The translations under genes and the position numbers were made by a program. Under the pieces are notes generated by a model. It did not search any database, had not been told where the DNA came from, and saw only the letters and a list, made by a program, of their open reading frames with translations. Below are positions 21,181-34,655 of a DNA stretch of 64,000 nt, one piece after another. Source of the stretch: Stenopsyche tienmushanensis (lineage: Eukaryota; Arthropoda; Insecta; Trichoptera; Stenopsychidae); NCBI GenBank assembly GCA_008973525.1, contig WACJ01000517.1, positions 1,240,001 to 1,304,000 on the forward strand, read 5' to 3'. Position 1 is the stretch's first letter. Each line of letters opens with the position of its first letter.

Positions 21181-22572
21181 ACACATAACGTGTACATCAA
21201 TCACAAAAGATCAATATTCAGCGTCATGGATGTTTAAAAATAACATATCTATCTTCATAGCTATGAATGATTGAAAGGTTTCATAAAAAAATACATATAA
21301 TAAATAGTTTAATGTGCTAAAATAAATGCTTTAAAGCTGAACATATTTGGTAAATTAATCGGTTAGATCTTAGGAAGTGTTCCCGATTTCCCGAATATAG
21401 GCCCGATTGTATTAGAGATTTTATGAATTTGATGGTTCAAGGAAAATATAATTTATTAGAAGGTAAATTTATAGTAAGAATAAATCTGCTAAATTTTATT
21501 TCAGTCGGTCTATGCGATAACAAGCCTTCTAAGTGATTAAATCCGCAACTGAGTTATATTCTAAAGTTAAGTCCACTTTTTTTTATTTCTACCGCCCACC
21601 TTTGTAAATTTGTTAGTATTAATTTTTTTTAGCCGCCCACCGATTCCACAGTAACATTATTTAACGCAATTGCAAAGTGCTCTTAATTTTTGAGTGGAAT
21701 TAAAATATGTAATTAAATATATCTTTTTATTAAAATTTGAATACGTAAAAGTATAAATTTTGTTGAAATTACATTTAATTAATTATAAATGAGATCCTTG
21801 AGGCTGTGCTGCCTAAACTAAATATTTGATATCTGGTAAAATTTTCGTAAGGAACAAACGAAAGTCTCCTCGTTTGGAAATTTTCTGACGGTTTTTCTGT
21901 TTGATCATAATATGATGAACAGCACTAAAGTCTTATTCTATAAAATATGAGTTTAGGAAAGGTATCAATATATTAAATATAATTTTGCACATAATTTATT
22001 TTATTTTACCATAGATTTTCATATCCATCACTATCAAAATTATGTTTATTTTCTTCATCATATCTATTTTTAACAGTATTTTTTCTTGAATTTTTTATTA
22101 GCGCCCTCAATATTTGCGATAAAAGGATTCAGTCATACACATTCGAGTTTAAAATATCTTCGCTAAGGAAAGCTAAATGTATATTATTAATCTCCTCTGG
22201 AGTTACATCATCTTTTATAGATGTCATAACATGAAAAACCTCCACCGCTTATGACGAAAGCTTGAACGCCCATTAGTGGGCGGTAGGGACCATTTTAACG
22301 CATTTGATTAATTTGTACTGCCATTGGTGATGTACTGCGGCGAAACGCGGATAATAAATGTATAAAAATCTAGAGTTGATTTTATGAAATTGGATAAGAT
22401 CTGTTTTGAAGAGTCGTAACAAGGATATAAAATGCTCGTGGCAAGAATCTAATTTCCGTCCCTCTCCGAAAATCCAATTTATTTTTTAAGCCAACTAATA
22501 CTATTATAAATGCAATATATTAAATACTATTATAATGCGTGTTTTAAAATAATATACAAATCATATAAAATG
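21181..22572. other. Intergenic, nothing firm
   Basis: AT-rich. Two phrases of the type RCCGCCCACC (about 21590 and 21632) and GCCCATTAGTGGGCGG (about 22268) suggest an eroded element with a CCGCCCAC terminus, possibly hAT, but boundaries could not be set. Confidence 0.3.
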
Positions 22573-22842
22573 ACGCAAAAAGCCCCAAAAGAAGACGGAG
22601 TGGCAATAAGGTTAGTATGTTCAATCGGTCCGCTTTTCGGATCGCTGATATGACGAATGAGCGCATCGCGATCGTATGCTATACTTGAACATGTCTATAG
22701 AACAATTACAAACTCTCATTATGAAACGAAGCTGTCTGAAGAAGACTGATCGGGGACCAGATCAGTATTCTGCATTTTGCGTCCAAAGCCCAGTTGCGCC
22801 CGTGGCGGGCGCCTGCTTTGCCGCGCCCTTGTTACGACCCTG
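22573..22842 (+). mobile_element. hAT-like element fragment containing repeats A and B
   Basis: Family A (22573-22690) is followed after about 60 bp by family B (22753-22842). B ends in CTTGTTACGACCCTG, the inverse of the terminus at 16088. This is the same A-B-terminus order as the minus-strand copy near 16.1-16.6 kb. The B block has an open frame reading FAVQSPVAPVAGAC-like text in both copies, probably fortuitous. No left end was found. Confidence 0.55.
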
Positions 22843-25241
22843 CTGTTTTACATTGGTTTATCTTTGTGTTACATCATTGTTATACTGTATTAGACATTTA
22901 AAAAATAAATACATGGGTTTCTTGGAAGAATAATGAAGACATATAATATTATTAATATAGCAGTGAGATTTATTAAGGCGAATGGGGCATGGAACAATCA
23001 TGGAGCTTAATATTGACTTATTTTATAATAGAATTAAGCGAAGAAATGTTTTAATTAAGTTTCATAGCGCTGATTATTAATTAGTATGAGAGTAGTGTTT
23101 TTTCTACAAAATAAATTAAATTTGTTATAGTTTGCTTTATAAACTCGTATACATTATTCATACGAATAATTCTTTTCAGGCATTTTTATTCAAATGAAGA
23201 CCTAGTTTAATATGATTTAGAACCAGATTTTTTTCTGTTCTCTTTTTACACAAAGTAATATGGAGAAAATTTTAAATAGGTCACAGTGAATGGTATTAAA
23301 TGCAACACCATTTCGTGGATGAAAAGCAAGTATAAAATTTCAATTAAAATCTCCTGTAAATGTGCACATCTTATACTTTTGACGTTTACATATTGTCATT
23401 GGTGATTATATGAAAAATCGATAGCTAATATCATTGATTAATTATTTCAATAATATCACCATATTTTTTGTTATTAGGCAATTGAAACTCCCATATAATT
23501 TATAGATTAATTATAGATAAAATATAGATTTTTTTAAATAATATATCATAATCATTGCTGCCATATGGGAAACTACCATATGCAAAAAAATCTTTCCCTT
23601 GGAAAAATTTCTATGGAGATATGAGATGAGGTATCTTAAGAAGAACGTAATATAAGTATATTGTTTCGGCGAAAGCTTACAATGGCCACAATGAGCGTTA
23701 TCTAATTCTTCAGCACTGAATGTTCTTTTATGCTAACTTAGCAAAATTTTATATATTCAATGAAAATTTAAGCAAACAGCCTTCACAAGAGACAGTTTAA
23801 TGGATGGAAAATATAGAATAAAGAGTAGTTGTTTGCGTACTTAATGTTTTGCATCGTTGCTGTAGACGCCCTGGAGTCTGGGCTCCGAGACTCGATGTCT
23901 ACGAATGGAGCTTTTAACCCAGTTTTCCGTCGTACTTGTAAACTTCATGGGATCTCGTTTCATCTGAATGCGAAGCCTTATATGTCATAGGTCGCGTTTG
24001 ATTACTGGAAAATGTAATAACAAAGGCCTCAAAGAAATGGGTCATACGGAAAATGCTAAATCACCGGGTCTTCGAGGGCGCCGACGGCTTACGAAAATGG
24101 ACTGGAAATACATCTTGTATTGTATTTATCAGAGAATTTGATTTTGATTGGATTCAAAACGAGAGCCTACGGGATATCGAAAAGTGATGCGAAGCCCGCA
24201 AGCAGCTTTATAAATAATTACATTTTGCGAACGCGAAGCTGATTCAAACTTAAGATGCTTAAAAGCCCAAAAATAAACTTCGACAGTCTTGTATTGAATT
24301 TGTGCGATTTTTCCGCTTCTGGAGTACTTTTCAGGGAATTCATTCATATGGGAAAAATCGACCATATTTTCTGCTTTGTTGTTAATCGAAAACATTGTCT
24401 GAATTTAACATTTTTCGGGCGATTCGAAGTTATTTAAACAGAGCAATGTAACAAAAAGTTATTTATAGGATCCTTCATACTATTCATCTGAAAAAATATT
24501 TATTCTTCAAAGATGAAAACCTATGTTTTATATTAGACACATTGATATATCATTTTATAAAACACACCAGAAAAATATTATTAAATTAAAATTTATTATT
24601 TCGGTATTGTTTTTGTAATATTATTCATGGGTAACTAAATTATCATAAATGAAATTAATCTATCAAATCATCTCGATATACAGAGCTAAAGAGGATTTCT
24701 ATTTAATCGCTGTTTAAGAAAAAAAAGCTGAAGAAATTAATTCATTACGACAAAAGTCAACAGAAAAATATGCAATTTCAAAGGCAAGACTAGACAGAAT
24801 CATCGTTAATTAAAAAGTTTTCCTGAAATAATCAAAACTGAGTATGAAGATTAGTTTAATCATACTGAAATGTGGCGATTGAGTCATGGAAATCAAAATC
24901 TTTTGATACTTTACTGACAAAAATTTCCTTTCCGAATATTGCATTAAAAATATTGAAGTATTTACGATAGTTTGCAGATCAATTTATTGATTTTTAGGAG
25001 AAAATCAAACATATTTGGATTATTATTAAAACCTTATTGACATTACAATCAACGATGACGGAGAGTACTTTCAGATTAGTTCAGTTTTAGTTCAATTAAT
25101 CGTTCTTTATGTGAATAACTTTTGATAGCAGATTTATATTAAAAAATATTTCTTAACTAAATATTAAAAATAGTATCGTTTTTAATGAAAATATTTTATG
25201 CCAGGGTCTTTTTTCAAAAAGTTTGAAACGTTACTCAAATT
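22843..25241. other. Intergenic, nothing recognised
   Basis: AT-rich. A GC-richer patch at 23860-24120 (CTGGAGTCTGGGCTCC and similar) has no open frame or known repeat. Confidence 0.5.
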
Positions 25242-25616
25242 CAATATAACACGTCACTCAATAGGTTCGTAGGAAGGTTTTGGCCTGTGTATGTGTACGG
25301 TATTTTATTCATCGATTAGCCTGAAAAAGGAGAAACCATCAATAGCAAATATTATATGGCATTATTAGTGCGATTGACGGAAAAAATTGCAAGAAAACAA
25401 CCCTAAATTAAGAAGAAAATATTGCCCGAAATACACTTTCAGCTGCTCCTCCATCCAATTTTTTCAATAAAAAAGGTATCAAAATATTAGAGTAGTGTTG
25501 GGATAAATGCACTATTCTTAAAAGAGACTATGTTGATGAATAAAATGAAGAATTTTGCCTAAAAATGGTTGTTTTATAAGTCATCCTATGAATTTATTGA
25601 GTGATGTGTTATATTG
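25242..25616 (+). mobile_element. Internally deleted mariner-family element
   Basis: Inverted ends CAATATAACACGTCACTCAA (left) and the inverse of CAATATAACACATCACTCAA (right) continue to about 33 nt with few mismatches. Inside, plus-strand text in broken frames reads ETINSKYYMALL near 25333 and KCIIL-KETMLMNK-like tail text near 25510-25555. These fit the C-terminal third of a mariner transposase (TIN-x-x-YY block and the GDYV tail). The catalytic core is deleted. At 375 bp it is a non-autonomous derivative. Confidence 0.75.
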
Positions 25617-28100
25617 CATAACATTCGTTTTTGATAAATACATTTTTTATAAGCGTTCTCACAGAAATTCATACGATAATCGTTTGAATTTCTATTCTAT
25701 TATATTTTCTATTTACACCCTATGAGCAGTATTGTGGTAGTTATGGAACGAGAATCAATAATGTTATCTTAAAAATCGCAGAAAGTAAAATATGATCATC
25801 CACCTCAAATACATTTTAAACAATGACAAGTAAATTAGAACAAACAGAAAAATGATATTTGATATTTAATAAAACCCATCAGATCAAGTGTTGCTATTGT
25901 AAAACGCGTAAAATATCGTAGGCTACATGAACATAGTTTTTAGGAATATGCTTCCATTTTAAATAGATATTTTGGTCACCAAATAGAGAAAAATCAGGAT
26001 CTGAGCTCGTCCATGCCTTTCTATAATTACTCGCTGTTCCAAATGAATGTTCGTGTAAATATTTGAATGCTTTTGCTACTTCAAGTTGTTTTTGCAATAT
26101 TATAGTATTTGGATATCTTTAATTTTATCCTAGCAAAAATGAATCTACTCGAACAATCTTATGTATCATACGTAGATGATAATTTCCATTAAATTTTTTG
26201 CAACAAATCTTGATTAATTGTATTTATCCAGACTAATAACAATTCAGTTTATAATGGATATGGAAGATAAAAGACATTAATTTAGAATTAATTATGATAA
26301 TTTTATTCAGGGCGTTTTATTAAGCTAATGTAATGAGCAAAGGAAAGCTTTTTCTTTTGAAAGACATCTTTCAAGAGACTAAGTGTTAAGATTTGTGAAT
26401 ATATTTAGATTTAAAAGCTGTTTATTTTAATCCTATAAGGTCGAGACCGACCCGAAGGCAAGGAGACATTTTCTTTACTTAGCAATTTAATATCGCATTT
26501 GTGGAGACTTTGATGGTTGTTCCCAGGTCAGTTTGGGGTTGGTCCTCAAGAAGATTGGCGACTATTTCTGGCATATGCTAATGGCGCTAATGTATCAGGC
26601 TACAAGATAACAGCCCTACTTGGTATTATTTTCCGAAATTAAATAATTCAATTCAAAATGAATCACAAATAAGCTCTGATAAAGCTCCACGAAAAATACA
26701 ATAAGCTGTTGTCACACGTTTTTAGCGTTATTCAACTGAGTGAGAATAAAGGCGAAAAATGGAGATAAAAACGCCAGGAACTTTAAACAACCGAGTCAAG
26801 ATATAGCCTGACAGTTAACACTCTATTCCAACAAAATTTGGAGTACTCCAAGACGGATAAAAATCAGTCCACAATATGTAAATGTTGAATTCCTCACGAG
26901 ACTAAGAATGAAACGAACGGCGAATTCTACAAACGAAAGAACTCAATTTGGGGTGCGACATTTTTATCGGGGTATCGATTCGTGTTTATAAAAGCGCGAA
27001 CGATTTGTCTTCGGCTTTTTTTGCAAATCGTGGTCATATTTCTCAGGTAAAAAACGAGCAAAGTTTTGACGCCACCGCATAAAACAGTCAAAAAGCTTTA
27101 AATTTCAATTACGAGCGGTATGAAGAAAGTTTCGAGATTAAGTTTACGTAACGAACGAACAATAAGGGACGATGTTTAATATCAGGAAGATGAAATTAAG
27201 AAACAATGTGACATAAATCAGCAACTTTTTCAGAGCACAATTCTGCACTTACATTCAAAATGAGGCCTCAAAGAAGCACATTTCGACAGTATTACATCGG
27301 GCTATCCGTTACATAAGAGCCCTCACTTGATCTCACTTGCTCTCACTTAGTCCATAACTTTAAGAGGTGTGACCTTAATATTTATAGAACTCATCACAAG
27401 GCCCTTTGTATGCTAAATTAAATCACTATTATAGACCTAACTCAAATTGCTGATGTTGCGATAAAAATCATAGTTAGCTACCCTGATATATATAAAATGA
27501 AATCTTTTACGTGTTAAAATAAAATATTTTGATATTTTTACAAAGTCCTTATGATATTTGATATATATATTGGTTATATTGAAAGCAATGTATGTCTATA
27601 TAATGCATTAGAATAGTCTTAAAAATACCAAATTTACCAAAAATAATATCAAGGGGTAAAATAGGTCCCGGGAGAAAAAGAACCCCTAGAATAGCACAAA
27701 TATGCTTCGTTTCATTTAATCTAATTTATTGTATTTTAAAGGATTTTTTTATTGTCGAAGAATATATGATAATATTTAATTAAGTCATTTGGATTCATAC
27801 GGAGATTTAAATTTTGCTAAATACACCCACAGGATCAAATGGACATTGCGTCACACGTGTAAAACATTGGAGCTAAATCCCGAACGTCATGAGAGATTCC
27901 CGATGACGTAGTAAATTCAATGCAGACATATTGGTGCATTGAAGACAAATTCAATTTAATTGTATTTTCATCGAGTTTTTAATGTGATTTGATTGAAATT
28001 GCATCACAGTTGGATATTATGTATGTTTGATTTTCTTATATTAAAAATTAAATAAAAATATAAGTTTGCCCTTGTGTATATATAGGGGGATGTTTGGGTA
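25617..28100. other. Intergenic, nothing firm
   Basis: AT-rich with mild GC rises near 26440-26620 and 26930-27130. A TATAAAAG occurs at 26987-26994 without a convincing initiator. A minus-strand frame at 26097-25894 looks protein-like in composition but lacks an ATG and any recognised motif. Confidence 0.4.
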
Positions 28101-28129
28101 TTGCTGCTTTTTTTTCTAATTTTTTGCAA

Positions 28130-29820
28130 AGAAAACGATCCGTTCGTGCCCTCCGGGGGTGAAATTTCTGTCGCGAAATTATGTCATAATTTGCAGGTTG
28201 CTTTTCTCATAATCGCATTACTGACCTATGTGGAAATAAAGTTTATGGGTTCTTCCTCGTTTGAGTGTTTACGAACTGAAAAGTGTACACACACACATCC
28301 GCGCTTAAGGGTGGAGGGCTCGCAAGGAGGGCGAGGTAAGGGTAGCATTTGGCGACCGAGCTATCGATTTAGCCTTCGTACCACCCCAGCTGGCCACCCT
28401 ACTCGCTACAACCCAGACCTTTCTGGCTAATGAATGTATCAGCTGAAGCGGAGGATGCAAACACTAGGATGAGCTGACGTATCATTTAAGCACGAGAATG
28501 TAGCCCCCAGACACGGGGGTCGACGCCGCATTATTAACCTGACGATGAATGAAAAATGATAATCCCTTCCTGGTATCTTTGCGGTGTGATTCCGGCTGAA
28601 ATATATGCTTCAAGAGGATAATGAATCAGGAATAAACGAGATTCGACGCCTACGCCACTGAGAACAACTATCGTTTGGGAGATAATTAAGCGACCCCGTT
28701 TGCGACCCTTTGCGAATAATGAGCCAACCCAAATATCACAACCTGCTTAAATTTTAACGGACCGACTAATTTCTTATTTTCATTGCTCTATAACGAGCAA
28801 CTATCGTTATTAATTAGAGCGACGTGGAAATATAAAAAGGTTCTATTTGGAAGCCACAGTAATAACTTTCCCTTGAACCCATTAAATTCATCCTCGCCCA
28901 AGGAAAAATCATTAAAGATTAGCATTTCAAAAATAAAAATAATAAATCATGCACTTATGTTTATAAATAGCATTTTTATCGTATACACAAAAACAGTCTT
29001 GAATGAATTTGTGTGTATACACAAACACATGTACACACAGAGAAGACCTAGAATGGAGTTTATAAGATGAGTAATGGACGTGAAAGTTATTCAAGTGTGT
29101 CAGGATAAGGCTGAATGGCGCTGTTTAATCACACCTTCCACCAAAAGATCGTGTTACGTGATGATAATGATGATTAATTCGAAAGAATATTTCGCACCGG
29201 CTGAAAACTCGATTCATATTGTTTTTCGAGCGATGTAGTATGATTTGTGTGATGTAAAGATACAAACATGCTTCGGCAGATTCGATATAAAATGGCGTAT
29301 TGGATCAATTACCTCGGCTTAGGCTATTTTTCCGGATGCACAATTCGCAGTAGCAATATTGTGCTTACTTCCTTCCCGGAAAAACAGGCACTGAATGGCG
29401 GCTCAATCGGTCACCTCGAAAAACACTCACTTTATTCCTGTTTTGTGCGCGTCCCGTGTACTCTGTTCATGTGAACGACCGTCGATTTTGTCAGCTTATA
29501 TAATTGAGTGATGATATTTCCACGGAAAGATTGCGTAGACGGAAAATATAACGGTGGAAAGTCGCGTTTTCCCGGACAAGTCTAGTAGCGTAATGCGACG
29601 TGTATTGGCCCTAGAGATTTTCTCAGTTCGGCCGGTAGTTGGCGGAGCGATCCGAAATACAGCCTTCCACACAGTTGTAGAGCTATTGTAGGAATCGTCG
29701 CTTCTCAACATGTAGCATTGGATACATTTAAATTCAATTGCATTAATAAAATCATTATAAATCTCACTCATCGTAGATATTCGATTATATAGAATATTTA
29801 TCCTACCTAACATTCTTATT
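28130..29820. other. GC-richer, TE-poor island (candidate regulatory DNA)
   Basis: About 1.7 kb clearly above local GC, with few homopolymer runs and no transposon ends. Open frames here (for example 28101-28430) lack motifs and change frame without coding bias. The best-defined core is 28270-28740, with dense CG-containing words such as CGGGGGTCGACGCCGC, and a second core lies at 29480-29720. In insect gene deserts such islands often mark conserved enhancers. That reading rests on composition only. Confidence 0.35.
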
Positions 29821-31474
29821 CCAACTTAACCATATGTGGAGGTCGAATAGGAAACCAACCCGTTCTGGTTAAAATCTATATTACCAATTAATTTGAATGA
29901 TCGATAAATTTGATCTATAATAAGATAATAAGAATTAAATTTAGAAAAAATTCTTCACTCGGCAAAAATTGATCCATTGTAAATGGGGCTATTAAATTTT
30001 AATTTTAAAAATCTTGATGAGTATAGTCGCCAAAAAAGCACAAAACAAGACTTGAAAGTGCAACAGTCTAAGTGCAACTAATCCCCAAAAACAGTCAAGC
30101 AATAAAACGAAAGCCATTTTGGGTTCTACTTATGTTTAGTTTCAAGGCTTTAAAAAAATAGACGTCTAACAGCTTAAAGTGGAAGTTGCCATTGAAGATT
30201 ATTTTGAGAATTAGAAAGCAGTTTTCACATCAAGTTTCCCATTTCTCGAATTCTAGGATATTCTAAGAGCACTTTGAGATGTGTTTCTAAGAGATCCTAC
30301 AAGATGAAACTACTTGATTACTGAAACGATCAAGACACTTTCACATAATATCAACAGATTTTTTAGTATGAATTATAAAAATGTTCCAATAATCATGAAA
30401 AATAATCTTATTCTTATAATAGTTTTTGATGTGATTTACAGTGAATAAAATGCTAAAGCTCTCTGAAAAAGGTCCATCTAGTCAGAACTTGATTTGAAAA
30501 AGTTGCCACAGGAAGACTAAAATTGTTCCAATAAGATTATACATTAGCACACACGATCAGAAAACCTTAGGATTTGGAGGTTGTAATTAATACTAAATAT
30601 TTGACAATTTTCATCCATAAAGAATTAATTTTGTTTTGTAATTAGATTTTTCAATAGCTGTTGAAAATTATTACTCTTATAGATGTTATTTCTTATTGTA
30701 TGTATTTACCACGCCAATTTTATTCGCGTGTAAATAATTAGGTGGCTAAAAAGTCGGGCAGGGCTACCTATGAGTGGTTGGCTTAAAATGATAATACTTA
30801 TAAATTCGATCCTACTGTAAAAACTCTATCCATTTATGTCGAGGCTATTTAGTCTTAATTTTCTTTGACCTTATGTGAAAGACTATGAAAAATCACCATA
30901 TAAAAATCGTTATGGAACTTTATGCAATCTTAAGAAGAAGAGAACCACAAAAGTTTAACATATCTATAATTAAATTTGCATCAATGTTTGCCTGTGAGAA
31001 ATTTACATTGAGTGATAATATTTGCTTCCCAAATTTGGTTTTTCTTATCAGATTTATCAGTTAATTACCTTATTTATTCCAAGATTAAATATTTGAAAAA
31101 TTTATAAATAATTAATAATGAACAAATAATGAGATATTGCTTAATATGTTTCATTTTAAGTCGCTTAACAAAATAAATTTATTGAACAACTCATCATTGC
31201 ATAACATTGTTAAAATGCAACTGAATGCTTGTCTGTCTATTTCTCCGTCAGTTTTATTTGCAAAAACATGACTTTTGTTGGATTTTAATCAAATTTAGTG
31301 TTCGAAATCAAGCCCAAACAAATGTAACTGAAATACACAGTTTTACTTTACTCTACATGTTGAAATCGTTGTTGAAATTCCAACTTTAAGTTGAAAAATA
31401 AGGTCGCTCTCTGTCTACATGTTGCGCATATCGAGGACTGTAAAATTCAACCTGAAAAACTAAATGATTCCAGG
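29821..31474. other. Intergenic, nothing recognised
   Basis: AT-rich sequence. No credible gene, repeat end or motif cluster. Confidence 0.5.
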
Positions 31475-31528
31475 GGGTCTCAAATTTAAATTGCACCAAG
31501 GGCCTCTCATGTGCTAAATCCGCCACTG
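31475..31528. mobile_element. hAT-type terminal fragment
   Basis: The 54 bp match the right end of the MITE at 18828-19075. They share CTCAAATTTAAATTGCACYA and then GTGCTAAATCCGCCACTG, the inverse of CAGTGGCGGATTTAGCAC. This copy is closer to an intact terminus. The opposite end is absent. Confidence 0.65.
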
Positions 31529-31679
31529 ATCTAATACATAATGTTTGTTTGTTCGTATTTAATGCGCTTCTATATCGTTCATCCGATTGCAATAAAACTT
31601 TGTCAACATACTGTTTAAATTTGTGGGAATAACATAGGTATTAAATCATAGTAAAATATTGTATGGATACGCCATGTTG

Positions 31680-31865
31680 GCGCATATTAATCTGGTGAAA
31701 TAAAGTTTGGGCTGCAGGGATGGGGAGATAAAGGATGCGCGCGCAATACGGTGGTTATGTCGGTCTTCGAGACGAGAGCGAGTGTGCATATGCTTTTGGA
31801 TCCCAGCTCTTCGGCTCGCGCTACACGTAACCTGAAGCAATAAACCACGTACTGCGTTTATTTTC
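31680..31865. other. GC-richer segment, unknown
   Basis: A compact 180-bp GC rise with GGGATGGGGAG, GCGCGCGCAA and CTTCGAGACGAGAGCGAG, ending in CAATAAACCACG. It could be a fragment of an LTR carrying its poly(A) signal, but no second copy or coding region is present. Confidence 0.3.
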
Positions 31866-32219
31866 AAATAATTATTAAACGCTTATGGTATTGCCACGCA
31901 TGCCGGATATTTTATTAATTTAATTAATAAAAACGGCACTGTACGCTCACGGAATGAGTATAACCGATTCTCCCACTCTTTTGTATATGCGTGTCCATAA
32001 TCAATCTAAAACATGAAATTACATCGAATTGCATGATGTTCAATGATTCAATCCATCCTTAGTCTCGTTATTTAATAGCCATTGATAAATTCGCTCATCT
32101 TGTAAATATAATAAACACGCTTATCGAAACGTTGGATTTTTAGGCAATTCATGTAAAGAGTCGTATAATATTTATGTTTTATATCTGATGAAAAGTTTTA
32201 ACGCCAATTATATGTTTGT

Positions 32220-33190
32220 TTTAGTCGACCTGAATTCGGAGCACACTTTGAGAGCCTCCGCAAAATGTGTGGGCTTGCGAGGGTGTTTGGAGCTAAATAG
32301 AGCCTTCGTTTGTGTGGGGTCGGGGAGGGCTGCCCGGGAAAATTTACCATGAAAATTCAACGTACAACCTGCGAGGGGAAATCCGACAATCCTACCCTAC
32401 GACAAAATCAAAGAGCTCCCCGTGCGTCCGAATGAAAAAAAAAATGAATCATTCGAATATTTCGTCATTATTTTTTTGCGCGAGTAATCCGCCAACTGAG
32501 GTGCGTAGAGGCCTATTTTTAGACCCGGATGAGACTTGTCACAATTATAGAACGCGTAGCGACCTGATGTTCTATTTACGACTTTAATAAGGAGCGCCTA
32601 CGTCGTTTTTCAATACCGCGATGTGAGCATTGTGGTATTTGACAACTGTCAAAAAATGGCGCGTGTCTTTATTCAAAAGTCGCCATTGTGTCGAAGGACG
32701 AAATTGTTGATGAATAACAGTTGATGTCAAAAATTAAGAGATTTGATAATGCAGGAAGCAAGCAAAGACGTACGTTTTTGTTTTAATAATTCCATACGCA
32801 GCTTATTATATTAATAAATCAAAACAAATCTGATTATTTTGGGACACATTAAAATAAATTTAATTCGAATATACGGAGGAAAAAACATTTGATTTAAATA
32901 ATTAATTAATTTATAAATTAATAAAATAAACGTGCGTCCGTCCATTGCTTTCTACGCAAGTAAAATCTGTTGAGCAACAGTATCAGACCGACGTACGATG
33001 TTTCATCTCCTTCTGGCGCGCTATACTCATAGTGCTGTCTCTTTCTTTTTTGCTTCTATTGATCGCTTTGGTTTGGAAAATTGTCTCTTTCGCGCATAAT
33101 GTATTGAAGCCTCAGTCAGAGTCACGTTCAGGGTTGGCTTTTTTACGGTGCATTTTTTTCATCATCATTCCCATCAACGCATCACATTGA
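32220..33190. other. GC-richer, TE-poor island (candidate regulatory DNA)
   Basis: About 1 kb with raised GC at 32230-32720 and a second part at 32930-33180. It holds the perfect palindrome TTTGACAACTGTCAAA (32638-32653), a facing pair of TGACA cores of the kind bound by TALE homeodomain proteins. Open frames lack coding signs. Confidence 0.35.
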
Positions 33191-33829
33191 TACATCCAAA
33201 ATCATAACATCGACACTTAATATTAATAATATTATTATAAAATTGTATTAAATAATAAATCATCATTATAAATAATTTATTCAAAAAGATTCAATACTTC
33301 TTAAGATTGTGTTATTTTTTTGATTCTATTAACATTATATCAGATTGTTCATCTGTTCCATATTATTTATAAAGATTTTACGTTTCTACCTTGTTGGACC
33401 TAAAAGTTATCGATTTTTTACATTTTTTTATGCAAAAATATTAAGTATAGAATGTTGATATTTAGTGTGTTAACTAGGCGATCTTTATTGAACATAAACA
33501 TATTTTTTAAAATTGACTAAGTATGGTAATGGGAGTAGGAGGAGCCACGTATGATAGTGCACGAGCGATGACATTTTCTTCATCATGGAAGTCCTAAGTC
33601 CTAAACAAGTGATTTGCAGAAAAAAATTTAAACATATTTTTACTTTGTATAACATAGTGTATAGCTTAGACTACAATTAAAAAAAAATATTGGAAAATAA
33701 AAAAATAGCAAGCGATCAAAGAAAAGTTTGTATTTTTATCAACATTTTTTGTACTTTTTTGTTCATTAAATAAACACTTTTAATAATTTTTGGATAAATG
33801 TAGTCTATACGATAAAGACGTTTATTATA
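33191..33829. other. Intergenic, AT-rich, nothing recognised
   Basis: Low-complexity AT-rich DNA between an island and repeat E. Confidence 0.5.
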
Positions 33830-34125
33830 CACGTGTCTGCCAAATTTCATAAAAAATGCTTATCTAGAGCGTGTGGGAGCACTTCCATGAATTTCGAGAA
33901 AAACGCGTTTAAAGTTATTTTTCTCCTCAGTTTCACGAAGCGCAGCTTCTCCTCTAAAGCCTATAACTTTGCAAATTTCATTTATATTGACTTGAAATTT
34001 ACTGAACGCATTCTTAAACATTGCTTCTTTCCGATACACGAAGAAAAAAAAGATTTTGTTTTAAGCACCGAGGTAGAAACGTTCCTCAACGTTGTCCAAA
34101 GGTTGCAAATATCGAAAGCAATATC
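33830..34125 (+). repeat. Dispersed repeat family E, copy 1
   Basis: Shares about 160 bp with 63125-63290. Common landmarks are GCCTATAAYTTT, AATTTCATTTATAT, GAAATTTACTGAAYG, CTTTCCGATACACGAAGAAA and AGGTAGAAA. Its 5' part has TTTCGAGAAAAACGCGTTTA, a phrase also found in the Tigger-like elements at 39.5 and 44.3 kb, so families may be related. Confidence 0.6.
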
Positions 34126-34477
34126 AATATATGGAGCAGAAACGTGAATCTGTACAAAAGCAATATGTAACAAGATTGAAGCCTTCAAATTGTGGGTGTG
34201 AAGCAAGATGTTCAAACTGAAAATACACGCTCTTTGGACATGGCCAAATCAACGTGAAGATCTTTATATTTACATAATATAACGGTTCGATACAAGTTTG
34301 GAGTATTTCTGGCGGATAAATGCTGATTGGACAAAACTTAATCGACACGCATTATTTTATGTGTTTGAATAAGATGAATAGGTTTAATGTTGCATCATAG
34401 CCTTCATCACTCGTTTTTGGAAACAAAAATATCATAAGTTTAATTTATCATTTTTTTTTAATAATATTCGCTTTTTG

Positions 34478-34655
34478 AAGTAAAACTCTCTCCACTCCAC
34501 TGTACTCCGTCTTCATCGCATACATCATAGACACGTTACGCGCATGCGCTGCTCCACCTCTATTGTGTGTGTGTGTGTGTCTATGCGTAGAATAAAGCAG
34601 CCACTAGACCAGTAGTCTACTTTATTATATATTACACAAACATATTTTAATATTT
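34478..34655 (-). repeat. Dispersed repeat family C, copy with (GT)n
   Basis: One of four copies (others 42487-42633 +, 52590-52750 -, 61612-61727 +). Minus-strand order is TGTTTGTGTAATATATAATA, a variable CA/GT-rich stretch (here (GT)9 at about 34564-34581), GCGCATGCGCG, then a GTTTTACTTC end. It is noncoding; the element class is unknown. Confidence 0.6.

Noticed and set aside
25894..26097. Protein-like minus-strand frame
   Set aside because: No ATG, only 67 codons, no second exon found and no family recognised.
28101..28430. 109-codon plus-strand frame with a hydrophobic start
   Set aside because: The hydrophobic stretch is T-rich low-complexity DNA. The rest contains CA-repeat and Arg/Gly text without family resemblance.
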